Shown: in pieces, positions 41,030 through 51,893 of the stretch
How the letters are laid out: every line of letters starts with the position of its first letter
Position numbering within the stretch: the first letter of the stretch is position 1
NCBI GenBank assembly: GCA_025618425.1
Contig: CM046833.1
Span: 1,187,172-1,251,171, forward strand
Source of the DNA: Heliocidaris tuberculata
Lineage: Eukaryota; Echinodermata; Echinoidea; Camarodonta; Echinometridae
Direction of reading: 5' to 3'
Length of the DNA stretch: 64,000 nucleotides
Position numbers and translations under genes: made by a program
Notes under the pieces: generated by a model
What the model saw: the letters and a program-made list of their open reading frames with translations, nothing else
What the model was told of the DNA's origin: nothing
The model's database searches: none

Positions 41030-41190
41030 ACTGTTACAACAAAACTCATGATTTTGACGGTCCCACATGATTGCATTTTGGGGGTTTTATTATTATTATT
41101 TTTTTTTTTTAGCCCTGACATAACATGATCTCAATTTAACAAAGGTAATTTCCTTGTTCCCAAGGCATTTGTTATGTCAAAGTTCCCTTG
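41030..41190. mobile_element. Diverged Tigger/pogo-like MITE
   Basis: Shares ACGGTCCCAC, TTTTTTAGCCCTGACATAAC, GGTAATTTCCTTGTTCCCAAGG and TTTGTTA with 38341-38511; terminal repeats are eroded. Confidence 0.6.
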
Positions 41191-41693
41191 TCCGGGGGAT
41201 AGCTACTATGTAAGGTTAAAGGCTTTAATTGGGAGGGGCCCCCAACTGAGTAATCCATATTTCATCATTTATGAAATTCATCAACCAGATATGGTTTGTA
41301 TTCCCAGGCACCCTGAACACTTACATAGAGGGCACTCGTTATTCATTTTATACCCTTCTTTTTCTATGATAAGTACATCCAACTTTGGGATATTCTTTAT
41401 CTCCCTCCAATTTCAGTTGCTCAGCTGTTGATACAGCAGTTTCATTATGATGAAATGTGTTTGTTTTTTTTTCTCCTTGGGAACATATGAATTGGCTTAT
41501 GTTATTCACAGTAATATTGCTTCCATGCTCTAGTTCCTTGAATACACAATGGTGTTATTAATGGCAAGTTTGATGTGTGTTGTACCATACAATGGCTTTA
41601 CCGGCTGCCAGCGCTGTGCCCTGCAGCTGTGAAATTCACATTAAATGTTATTGTGTATTCATATTTGAAGAGTGCGAGATCTACAGTGCGTCC

Positions 41694-42597
41694 CAGAAAA
41701 AAGGTTGCATTTGAAAAAAGTATTCCTAAATAAATATTTATGAATATTTCAAGGAAATTTTTGTGTCTGTGGGTAGCCTATGATCTCTTCTATTAAATGA
41801 CACAATAAAAATCTGGCGATATTTTATGCTTGAGTGAGCAAAAGCCATTTCTGTGAATGGGTGCAAAATTCAGACTTGACAAAAAATTATATTGGCTACG
41901 GCTGGTACATGTATCAGCACAGTTTAAAGTCATGAAAAGGCTGAGAAATTTCCATATTGTGAGAAAAGATAATTTATGAAAGGACATTCATTGTTCTCTC
42001 TATGTTTTTACATATCCCATCAAACTTTTATGCTTTAGTGAGCAATTAACTACTTTATCGAGTGCTTTGAAATATTACTTGTTGATGAGGTTTTTTTTTT
42101 TAATTATTATTTAACCTGGTTTTCTAACTAAACCAGTACGTTTGATGAGATATGTCAGGACGTACATAGAACGAAGCCTGTTCTTTCATAAATGGTCTTT
42201 TATTGATCAGAATATGAAAAATTATATTTTCATATTCAAATTTCTAATTCAAATGGTAGAAAAGACCATAAGTTATCCACAGGTATGAAAATCTGAAGAT
42301 AATATTTTGAAATGTATTTATTTGGGGAAACTTTCAAACCTTCAACTTTTAGCTGTTCTCAACTTTGCTGATACCAGCTAGAACAAATACAAATCCTTGT
42401 CAAGTCTGAATTTTGCACCCTTTCACGTAAGTAGTTTTTGCTCACGCAAGCGTAACATATACAGTAGTCAGATTTGGGGTTTCATTTCGTAGAAGAGACC
42501 TGAGCTTTCTACAAGTATGAACATTTCCGGAAAATATTCTGAAATATTTATTTGGGGAGACTTTTTCCAACTGTTCACTTTTTCTTGGGACGCACTG
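41694..42597. mobile_element. Tc1/mariner-like non-autonomous element
   Basis: 904 bp with inverted ends CAGTGCGTCCCAGAAAAA and TTTTTCTTGGGACGCACTG between TA dinucleotides (41692-41693, 42598-42599). Long internal inverted segments (GTGAGCAAAAGCCATTTC...GTGCAAAATTCAGACTTGAC and complement near 42400) extend the termini. No transposase ORF remains. Confidence 0.85.
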
Positions 42598-42739
42598 TAT
42601 AGATACTTGAGGCTTTGCAGTGGGAATCCCATGTTCCAAAAATAGCATGAACAATGAACTACTGATCCATTAACAAAGGGTGAACGATCAATACGTCTAC
42701 AACAGACATCCGGTAGCCTTGGTTTCTAAAGGAGAAGAA

Positions 42740-43480
42740 GAAGAAGAAAATAAAAGCGACAACAGAGAGAGAGAGAAAGGGGGGGGGGGGGAGGGCACAT
42801 GTTTTGAGGTGTGAGAATGGTCTCAATCAGTGTAGGTATTTGAAAAAGTAAGCATTGTTCATGTTTTGGTAAATTTTCGAAAAAATCGAAACAAAGTAAG
42901 GGTTAGATATAATTTTTTTTTTTTTTTTTTTTTTTTTTTTGGGGGGGGGAGGCCAGGCTGTTTAAATATCGATATTCCAAAAAATATAATAGGATTCCTA
43001 TTAAATTATGAAAACCAAACAGGCATGCCCCCTCGTCTATCTGTGGTCCCCCAAAAGAGGGCAAAGAATGAAAATAAGTACGTAGATAAAATAGTAAAGG
43101 GCAAATAAGGAAAGTGGGCGGAAGAGAGGATGAAAAGAAAAGAGAGTGTGGGTGGAAGAGAATAAAAGAGAAGGGGTGGTACCAAGCTCGCCTCATGGGC
43201 ACAGGAATAAGGGCTATTCAGATGGAGGGGGGGGGGGAGAGGTTCTGTCATAATTTTCCTTTTTCAATCGAGTCGAAAGCCAATAACCTTGCAACAGGTA
43301 CATCTTCGAACGTCATGACTTAATCGCACCCCATGTAAGTTTGCGGTCCAATTTTTCTACTTGAGACAGTTTTGAATAATCGGGAGTGAGTCACAGAAAT
43401 ATTTACATGAACATCTAATGAGGATATTTCCTCTCTAATAAGCAAGATTTTTTTTTTTTTTTTTTTTTTTCAAATGACAT
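42740..43480. repeat. Simple-sequence region
   Basis: (GAA)n, G13 (42780), T29-G9 (42912-42949), G13 (43230) and T22 (43449) runs separated by purine-rich sequence. No gene seen. Confidence 0.7.
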
Positions 43481-44670
43481 TTTGCATTCAGCAAAAGGGG
43501 ATTTGATACTTCTATCGTATGCAAAGGTGTACACTGATTCTTTAAAAAAAATTGTCATATGGACCTCACCCCCGACTTATGGTCAATTCGATCACTTTCT
43601 ATTAATTATTTTATCCCCTACTCAGCTTATCAGTTGCCGCAAGTGTGTTTTAGCCCAGTGATTTTGAAATGTCCTCTGTGAAATATCATCCCATATACGA
43701 AAAGATTGGGGATATAAGAACATACCAAATATGTCCTTATTATTCATTTATAATTCATTCTTAAAACAATAGCTGATTTGAAAAGTTTAGAGTTGTTCTG
43801 ACTCACACTCACACGGAGTGAAAACAGAGTATTTGAAACTCCGTCCAATATTGAATCGTCATAGAAAATTATTCATCTCTTCAACACATTTGTTGAAAAA
43901 AAGTGTTTTAGATTTATTTCACGATTGGCAGTAAAATACAGTGTTGGACATTTTTGCATATCAATAAGGTTAGTGGAATGTATAAATTTGAATAAATGAA
44001 TTGTTATGGCATATGACAATTAAGGATATTTCAGATTTATCAGTAATATTATACCCCAAATCACTATAATACTCCCAAGCACATAGGCATACGCATATAT
44101 ATCCATTTCGATTTGCACATTTCCTATCCAATTTTTAAACGTATACAAATTGCAGAGTAGAATTACAATTGTGAGCCAAAAGCTGACATATAGGGATGAA
44201 GTGCATAAACAGTGAATGACACTATCATCTAAAATATTTCTGCAAAATACGAACGCTTTGTTAATAAAAAAAACAACAAGTAATTTGTTTCTTGATTGAT
44301 TGATTGAAAGGTTTTATTGAAAATTCCATAATCGCGGTCCCAGGACTTAATTGACATGGATTAAAATGTTTAGAAAGAAATTACGTAGGCCTACAAACTG
44401 ACAAACACAGAATAAGGTATATAATTGTCATAAACTACACACATTTTTAACATTATCTTTAAGTTCAATTGAATTGAGAATAGAAAGAAGAGGGAGAGAG
44501 AAAAAAGGCAACTGAGTAGAATGAGATAAAGAAGGCAAGACAGAGCGAGAGGGAAAGAAAGAGAAGTAGTAAAAAGTGGAGACGAGAAACATTGATACAT
44601 ATAAGCCTTAAACATTAATTATGCTATAACTGTAACTCTCTCATCAATCCTTACCCAGAATGTATGGTTA
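43481..44670. other. Intergenic region without recognised features
   Basis: AT-rich. A LINE-like 3' end on the - strand may lie at about 44290-44345 (GATTGATTGAAAGGTTTTAT). No other support for genes. Confidence 0.4.
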
Positions 44671-44805
44671 CATGTCGTTTTTCCGAAGGTTCGCATTTCC
44701 GAAGGTTCATAATTCTGATAGGTTCGTATTTCCGAAAATGAAATAGGGTTCGTAATTCCGAAAATGAAATAGGGTTCGTAATTCCGAAAATGAAATAAGG
44801 TACCT
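44671..44805 (+). repeat. TTCCGAAGG foldback family, left-half copy
   Basis: CGTTTTTCCGAAGGTTCGCA followed by four units of AATTCCGAAAATGAAATAGG; the complementary half is missing. Confidence 0.8.
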
Positions 44806-45203
44806 AAAAGGAGGGGGGGGGGGGAACAGAAACAACTGTGCAGCCCCCCCCCTTCCCTCTCCATATCAAGGGTTTTAAAAAAGGGAGAGAGATAAAAGAG
44901 AAAGGAAAACTATTACAGAATAAGACCAAGTGAATTATCTATCTATCTTTTCTCATGTTATTCTTTGTTTTCATTCTATGTTCTTCTCTATCTTTCCTTA
45001 TGTTACTCTTTGTTTATATCCTTCTTTCATTTCCTCATTCTATCTACAAGATAACATTAGGAAAGATAGAATTATCAGGCGGCCGCCAGATAATTTTGTC
45101 TTTCCTTACACTATGTTTTTTTTTTCCTTCTATCTTCTTTACTTTCTATCTTTCATTATGTTATTCTATGTTTTATTCTTTTATCTTTACTATACTGTCA
45201 ACC

Positions 45204-45209
45204 TTTATT
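45204..45209 (-). terminator. Candidate polyadenylation signal of the Ig receptor gene
   Basis: AATAAA on the - strand, 52 bp past the proposed stop codon (45261). The short spacing supports the terminal exon call. Confidence 0.5.
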
Positions 45210-45260
45210 TTGAGATCAGACCATGGGCTCTATCTCTGGGGTTGTCTTTTCGACATCTTT

Positions 45261-45289
45261 CTACCGGTGTTTCTTCGTGTGCCTCATCC
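45261..45289 (-). CDS. Ig receptor exon 6 (cytoplasmic tail, stop)
   Basis: Acceptor TGCAATTGCAG, then phase-1 reading MRHTKKHR and TAG. The basic residues fit a stop-transfer signal; AATAAA follows 52 bp on. An alternative tail exon cannot be excluded. Confidence 0.5.
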
Positions 45290-48200
45290 CTGCAATTGCA
45301 TAAAAATACGGAATTAAATTCAGCGGTATTAAAATAGGGGCCTATGAGGCACGTTAAAAACAGGACCATCAATACAGCTGACTTGAAAAATATATAAAAC
45401 TAAATAAAAATGATTTTCCTAAATGCTTGTATTTATAGGTCTTAAATGAATAAACGTCTTGAAACTTATGAATTTTGAACTAAATTATATCAAATTTGGT
45501 AAATCAGACATATACGTATTTGTTTTGAATGTTCAACTTCACACAGTTAAAGCTTATCGTGTTATCATTTAGCCTTTAAAGCTTCCCTAAGTTTGATATG
45601 ATTTTCTATTTTCATTTCTATTTATCTTAATTCAGCTATATATTATGTTTACGTTGGTAAATTTCTCCTAAAATATACAAACAATAAAACTCACAAACAA
45701 GCACAGCCGCGGCAACAAGCAGTAGACTTCCCAATACTATTCCAACGATGGACGCGGTAGAGGCAGCTTGATTAGGGCAGGGAGATGGAGAACAATGTGT
45801 TAAAAAAAGACTCAGGATTGAGCATAACTAAAAACACTCATTTTCCCGAAGGTTTGAGTTCAGAAAGTCTTTAACTCAGACCCACAGATTTGCCTGAACA
45901 GGGCGATTCATAATTCCAAAATTGAGGTAGGGTTCATAATTCCGAACTTTCGTTGCATAAATCTGAAGGTTCATTACTCCGAAGCTTTGTTATTCCGCAG
46001 CTTCATAATTCCGAAAATGAAATAAAATAAAAAAGGTCCTCAGCATTTTAGGGTCTCCTCTGAAGTCCAAAAAACTCTCTGACGAGCAAAAAAAAAAAAA
46101 AAAAAAAAAGGTCTTCAGCATTTTCGGGTCTCTTTTGAAGTCCAAAAAACTCTCTGACAAGCAAAAAAAAAACACAAAACAAACAAAAAAAAACAACTCA
46201 GCATTTTGGGGTCTCTTTTTAACTACTTTTTAGCTACAGCACCCCCCCCCCCCTGCGCACCCCCCCCCCCCCTGCGCACCCCCTCAAAAAATTATGGGGG
46301 TGGTGCTGCAGCACCCCACGCACCCCCGGCTCCCAGGGGCCTGGGTATGGGTTGGGGTATACCACGCAGTGATATATAAACCCCTCAACACAAGTTCTGC
46401 AAAATTAAGTTACACTCACAGAAAAGTTTTTAGGTTGGTTAAAATATGAACCTACCAACTGTTGGTTAAAACAAAAAATCCCCATATGTTTTACATTCAA
46501 TATTTTTTAAACAAACAGTTGGTAGGTTCATATTTTAACCAACCTATTGATTTTTAACCAACATTTCTGAGAGTGTAGTGCATTGATATCTCTCTTGTTA
46601 CTGTATCATCATACCTGGATTTAGTGTCATTTATAGGCATGTTTATTCCCCTTTACAATGACGCCCCATTTGTACTGATTATTTAATCATAGAATGTGCA
46701 GTACACCTGAATTTGGGGCCAAGTCAAAAGTGAACTGTTGCAAAATGCATTGTTATTGTCAACAGTGAATTCTCCTTTATTTCGTAATGTTTGGAGGATG
46801 AATTTGTGTTTGAGTGATGTTGAGGTGGGCATTCATGAACAGAATGATGTTTTCTTAATTTGTTTGGAAGATGAAATGTGCTTTGAGTTTGTATGAAACT
46901 CAAACATAGTGATAATCCCACTATCGTTCGATTAAAACACTCTTACCATTCACATTAATTTATGGTCAATCGAAATCGTTTTTGCATCTCTGATTTTACA
47001 CTTTCGACACTAAATGTTTCATTTATGTCAAGATATTCAAGAGGTTACGGGCCATAGTTTTCATTTTCTTCTTCAATTTAAAGCAACCCATTTCATGCTT
47101 CGAATTGAATGAACCCACTTGAAAGAAATCTACTCACCCTTAGGATGTGGTGCCTCATCTTCGACAAAGAAGTTGAAAGAGATGTTAAGTGATGACTTTC
47201 CGGTGTAGTTGAAGTACGGGAAGGAGCATTCCACGGTAGTGTTGTGAATCATATACGGGACTATTCCACTTATGGATGTGTTATACGTTCCATCTCCGTT
47301 CTGAATTTCATAGCTCTGAGGATCATTTATGAATTTTAGTTCAGGATATAGTAGTGGGTACACGTAATCAACAGAACATTTGATGAAAGATGAGTTATCT
47401 TGAATGAAATGCTGTATCAATGGCATCTCCCTTGGTAGCACTGAAGAGATTAAAAAAAGAAGAAGAAGAAGAAGAAGAAAAAAAGGATGCTTATATTGAT
47501 TGCAATAACGTATGTGCCGGAAAAATCTTGCCCGTGGTCGACATTGTAGTTTGTACAACATGCTCCTGTAACATTTCTTGTGGAATTTCAAACTTCAACA
47601 CTGGACCACATGCTATACCCGACCCCACACTGTAAAAAAAAAAAAATTGCCGTTTTTCCACAGTACATGTAAATAACAGGTTAAACCGGAGTTCAGAATA
47701 CGGACGATTGTGTTTTTCTCACAGACTTGGGTAGTAAGAACAATGAAACTGTTTGCATACAGTCATATTTTTGTTAAATAGTAGAAATTTTAATTTCTAA
47801 CAGAAAAATCTATGTAAATTAAAACGGAACCATGGAAACGATTTGTAATTCAATTGGGTAACTTGTTAAAATATGAGAAAATGGTTTTTAAACAGTGTTT
47901 TATGTCGGGCGATTGTAAATATATGCTGATTTCCGGTACACCAACAGGAAAAAGACTGTAAAATTGAAATAACGGCAATAACTTGTAATTCCAAGGGCAA
48001 AATAACCCTGTAGTTTTACAGTTATTTTAATCAAACCAACCTTAAAGCTTATTGCCATTAAAGCCATAACTCCAATCATCTTTAACCAAACCAGGAACAA
48101 AATGTCACCAGAGTAATTTTCACATCGCCGTGGTCTAGAATTACCCTACGTATTAGGTCGGGGATACTCGAGCCCCTCCAACGGCAATTTCATTCCCCAG

Positions 48201-50466
48201 AAAAAAAAAACAGAAGAGAATTGAGTGTTCCATCCCCTCATCTACAGGGGCCGCGGAGCGTTTTTGAAAGTTTTTTTTTTTTTTTTTTTTTGGGGGGGGG
48301 GGGGATGATCTGATTTCACTCATTAATGACAATTTTCGAGCCTTTTTTCTCCGATATTTCTTTAACGTATCTACTACAAAAAGTGGGGGGGGGGGGGCGG
48401 CTGCAGCCCCAGCCCCCCCCCCCCCGTATCTGCGGCCCATGATCTAGACATCTACTACTCAACTCAACTTAATAGACGATAGTATCTAAGTAAGATAAGT
48501 AGTTTATCGTAGGAATTCACTCACCATAAACTGTTACATTGGTTTCACTCGCCGATGTTTTGGTCTCATCTGTAGAAACCACAATAGACCTGTACACAGC
48601 TTCGTTCTCAAAGGAGACGTCCCGAAACTGCAATGAGAAGTCATCAGTCAATCTGTATTTTCCAGCAACATTCCTCTCACCGTCTGACGACGTTGCTATG
48701 GGTTGGTCGTCACTCTTGAAGGAGTCAGTGTTTTTTCTCTTGTACCAGAGGACAGAGACCACGGTGGTTATAGTTAAATTATCACTGCATGGCAACCGAA
48801 GGCTGGTGGCATATTGTACAGCCGATGTGTGAGCAGATTTTACCTTTCCTACAAGAAACAAGAATGTTTTGCTACGATATTAATTCATATTGCATTCATA
48901 ATTTGTTTTAAAGATTTGTGATGAGCCCCATAATCGGCGCTTTGGCCTACTTACAGATATTCAGCTAGCGTTAAATTCAAATCTCATTTGCACGGTAACA
49001 TGAAAGCGAATGATGAGCCTAGTTACATTTCATGAACGGTGACTAGAACTTGAATAAAGTGATAGAAAATACTAGATTGGCTTGGCATATTTGAAATTGT
49101 GTAAAATAGGCCTATAGGTTTCAGTAGCTTGAGGCTGTATGAAGTAAAAGGAAATGTCTCAGTGATTAGCGATGTTAGCCCTTGTTTACAGAAACATCTT
49201 CCAAAAGGTCATTGCACCTAGCATTCTCCCTACCTGAAACAATTTTTCATAAATTACGTCCGAAATAAAGTCCGAATGCCATGGAAGCAATGTACACCTA
49301 CATTTTGGAATCGTAATAACGTACCGTGCAAATGCATGACAAGGTATTCAAAACAATTCATGAGAACACGCTAAAATGAGCTCTAAATATAGGAAACATA
49401 ACCCACCATAACTAATTATCTTTAAGTCGTAATCCGATGGACTTTCAGGAATATTCTTTATTACATAACACCGATATATGCCTTCGTCGTTCATCGATGT
49501 GTTGTAGATGACCAATGCGATATCTGTGTCAATGCCATAGTTGTAAGTAGTATAGGGTTGTGAAATACCATCCCATGATACCAAAGCAGGCTGGTCTCCT
49601 TTCTGAAATATATCATCCCGTGTGCTTTTGAACCAAATAACGCGATGGAACTCATTATCAGGTACATCATGCTTGCAGGGGAATCGGCCATCTGAGTGTT
49701 CTTCGACGTATGCAATGTCTTGACCAAATATTCCCTCTCCTAGACAAGAAAATGATTCAAAGATCCACAGTTATGGATTTATAAGTTTGACATATGATAA
49801 TGATAATTAAGTAATATTCATTTACCGAATGGGGCATAGACATTCATAATATACATAATCATAATTGGCGAAAACGATATTTAACCAATTAGGAAAATCA
49901 TATGTATCACAAGTAGCAGGTAAATATAGAGAGTTCACCAAAAGCTAATGAAGCTCATATGGGCAGACACATATCAACATATTTGAATCAACATATTTGT
50001 ATCATGACCAGAAGCCCCTGGCTGTTTGTTGCACACCTTAGAAAAAGGGAAGAAAAGCTAGGGAAACGGCTTTATTATGGTCAAAAATTATTTCTTTGTT
50101 TAAACTTCACAAGTACAATATATGGTTACAAGGATTTTTTGTTCAATCAATATCGTACAATAAATTTAGCAGTGTGCAATAGATGATAATAAGAAAACAA
50201 ATTGTCATTTTATCATGCCACAGGATAAGTACATGAAAAATATAGGCCTATATTTTGCAGGAACCTATGCATTTATAAATTATTCAACTGAGCATAAGAA
50301 CTCATCTTTAACGAAATTGAAATATGGTATTTTTTGCACAAATGTGTGAAAACTGGTATATATTATTTATCATCAAGGAAATATAAGATTGACGTTTTGA
50401 AAAATTCAACTCACCTGATACAATTAAAAAGCTGTATATAAACAGCAGTTTAAGTGTTGTGGCCAT
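45261..50466 (-). CDS. Single-pass membrane protein with three Ig-like domains, 6 exons
   Basis: Exons (- strand order): 50466-50415, 49739-49407, 48848-48525, 47440-47138, 45766-45695, 45289-45261; 1113 nt, 370 aa plus TAG. Every intron is phase 1, as is typical of Ig-domain exons. Residues 1-17 are a hydrophobic signal peptide (MATTLKLLFIYSFLIVS). Ig1 (18-128) has FPC...VIWFK...DEGIYRCYV. Ig2 (129-236) has LRLPC...VLWYKR but YRS where the second cysteine belongs. Ig3 (237-337) has FIKC...VECSF. Residues 339-361 are a transmembrane helix (ASIVGIVLGSLLLVAAAVLV), followed by the tail WMRHTKKHR. At least eight N-glycosylation sequons. Likely a cell-surface adhesion or immune-type receptor; no orthologue recognised. 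With no signalling motif in the tail, it would need a partner or act as an adhesion or decoy molecule (inference). Confidence 0.72.
45695..45766 (-). CDS. Ig receptor exon 5 (transmembrane helix)
   Basis: 72 bp, phase 1-1, acceptor after a pyrimidine tract (CTCCCTGCCCTAATCAAG), donor GTGAGT. Encodes a small stalk and about 20 hydrophobic residues. Too short for ORF finding. Confidence 0.65.
45838..46330 (+). repeat. TTCCGAAGG-family fragment and homopolymer-rich repeat in Ig intron 5
   Basis: 45838-46020 has decayed GGTTCATAATTCCGAA units. 46025-46220 holds a tandem unit (GGTCCTCAGCATTTTAGGGT, CAAAAAACTCTCTGAC) repeated about three times with A runs, followed by C12 runs and a GTGCTGCAGCAC palindrome. 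Confidence 0.7.
46414..46579. mobile_element. Palindromic MITE, ACACTC(A/T)CAGAAA ends
   Basis: About 165 bp; ends ACACTCACAGAAAAG and TTTCTGAGAGTGT plus a long internal inverted pair (GGTTGGTTAAAATATGAACC / GGTTCATATTTTAACCAACC). Confidence 0.82.
47138..47440 (-). CDS. Ig receptor exon 4 (Ig domain 3)
   Basis: Acceptor ATCTCTTCAG, donor GTGAGT. Cysteines in FIKCSVDY and TVECSFPY; many sequons (NSS, NTS, NTT, NYT, NIS). Ends in a short acidic stalk (FVEDEAPHPK). Confidence 0.75.
47632..48130. repeat. Possible inverted-repeat element in Ig intron 3
   Basis: Begins ACACTGTAAAA with A13, and carries a fragment of the 23015 MITE family at 47680. No clear right end. Confidence 0.3.
48243..48440. 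mobile_element. G-tract MITE in Ig intron 3
   Basis: Ends CAGGGGCCGCGGAGCG and TATCTGCGGCCCATG are imperfect inverted repeats; the core has T24-G13 and paired G13/C13 runs. Similar in build to the hAT-like elements at 5235 and 54114, but no clean 8-bp duplication. Confidence 0.6.
48525..48848 (-). CDS. Ig receptor exon 3 (Ig domain 2, second cysteine missing)
   Basis: Acceptor TTCTTGTAG, donor GTGAGT. Has LRLPCSDN, VLWYKRKN and EAVYRSIVV; the expected Y-x-C is Y-R-S. The codon is TCT; one base change (48587) would give TGT. Confidence 0.8.
49407..49739 (-). CDS. Ig receptor exon 2 (Ig domain 1)
   Basis: Acceptor TTGTCTAG, donor GTGGGT. V-type features: cysteine in GRFPCKHD, tryptophan in VIWFKS, and DEGIYRCYV near the end. 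Confidence 0.8.
50415..50466 (-). CDS. Ig receptor exon 1 (signal peptide)
   Basis: ATG at 50466-50464, 17 codons, donor GTGAGT. The hydrophobic core LLFIYSFLIV is a good signal peptide. Confidence 0.7.
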
Positions 50467-50814
50467 GTTACAGCTCAAGAGAACAGGGAGCGGGTAAAAA
50501 GAACAAGTATGCAGGAAGCAATCAGGTGATCCCAAGCACAGGGCCGATGAAAAACCGGCTGGGGGAAAAAAAAAAGGATATACAATACATGACCGTTTAA
50601 CTGGGGGGGGGGGGGGGATAGATAACTTTGTAGGATCCAAAAGGAAGGGGGCATGATGAGCTCGTGTATCCCCTGGACAACCCAATCTGGCTACAGTAGG
50701 TACACATTAACCTCAAAAGAGAAATGTGCCCCATTATTGTGGCCTCTGCTGCAATTAAAGACCCAAATGGGCGATCCAAATACTACAGGTTTTTTTTTTA
50801 ACCTTTATGCAAAG

Positions 50815-50955
50815 CCCCGCATAATTTTGTATATGTATTTTAATTTATTGTTACCATGTATATTGATATCATTTTATCTTGCGAAATAAATTGAATTGAA
50901 TTGAATCGAAGTGAAGTGAAATGAATTGAAATTGAATTGAATTGAATTGAATAAA
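50815..50955 (+). mobile_element. LINE 3' tail with (TTGAA)n
   Basis: ATAATTTTGTATATGTATTT ... CTTGCGAAATAAATTGAATTGAATTG, a typical CR1/L2-like 3' end with a terminal microsatellite. No ORF attached. Confidence 0.6.
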
Positions 50956-51893
50956 GACCCAAAACAGGTACGTCCTGTTGAATATATGTTTCTTTCCTTG
51001 CCTTTATGGTTGTCAGAGAATAATACTAATGAAAAAAATCATCTTTGTTTTGCCATGTTTTGGTTTTGTTTTGCTTTTTATATATTTTTCGGGTTTGTGC
51101 CCCCCACCTCCGGCCAGAAAATCGTCGATTCGCCATTGTACAAACTGATGTAAACTTTAGTCATTTAAAAAAAAAGAAAACGTGAATGCCCATATATGAA
51201 AACAACCTTGCGTGTCTGAAAATAGTATTACAAGAGGGTAAACTGACTTTAAAGAAGTGCATATTGGCGCATATGCAGTAGATGTGTTACTTGGATACTA
51301 AAAATGTAAACTAAGTGAAAACTTGCTAGAAGTCATATTATGAGCACAACACATAATTATTATTAGACCACCAGTCATCTTCCTCTGATTTAATGACAGT
51401 CTAAGAAAACTGGACAAAAGACACATGAACTCCAGAGGAAACCAGTAATTTAGATACCCGGATAAGATACTTACTGACCCTTTTAAGGGGAAAAAGGGGG
51501 GTTTTTTTACACTTTTTTTTTTTTTTTTGTTGGGGGGGGGGGGGGGGGGTTGTTGTTGCATCTGTTGAATTTTAGACTGTGTTACCTTGCGCTTGTCATG
51601 ATGCGAGACCGTATATTAATTTGGGGCCCTGCATCTCCATCTAGCGCGATCTTCTTTTTTTGTTTGTTTGTTGTCACTTTCAAATTTGCTTGCAGCTTTA
51701 TTTTTTCTATTTTTCTATTTTTCTTTGTAGCAGTTGTAATTTTTATTCATGAATGTCGTAGAATTAACAGAGAACTTACCCTGACAGATGCAGTATATGA
51801 TAGATGTCTATTTGTCAATTATGTGAAGGATTTGAATGTTATTGATATCCTTAATGTTTTCTTTTATATAAATCATTTGCTTTTCTATTCACC

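Noticed and set aside
45060..45100. GCGGCCGC palindrome as a regulatory site or linker artefact
   Set aside because: A single NotI-like palindrome within AT-rich sequence with short flanking inverted repeats; no further support either way.
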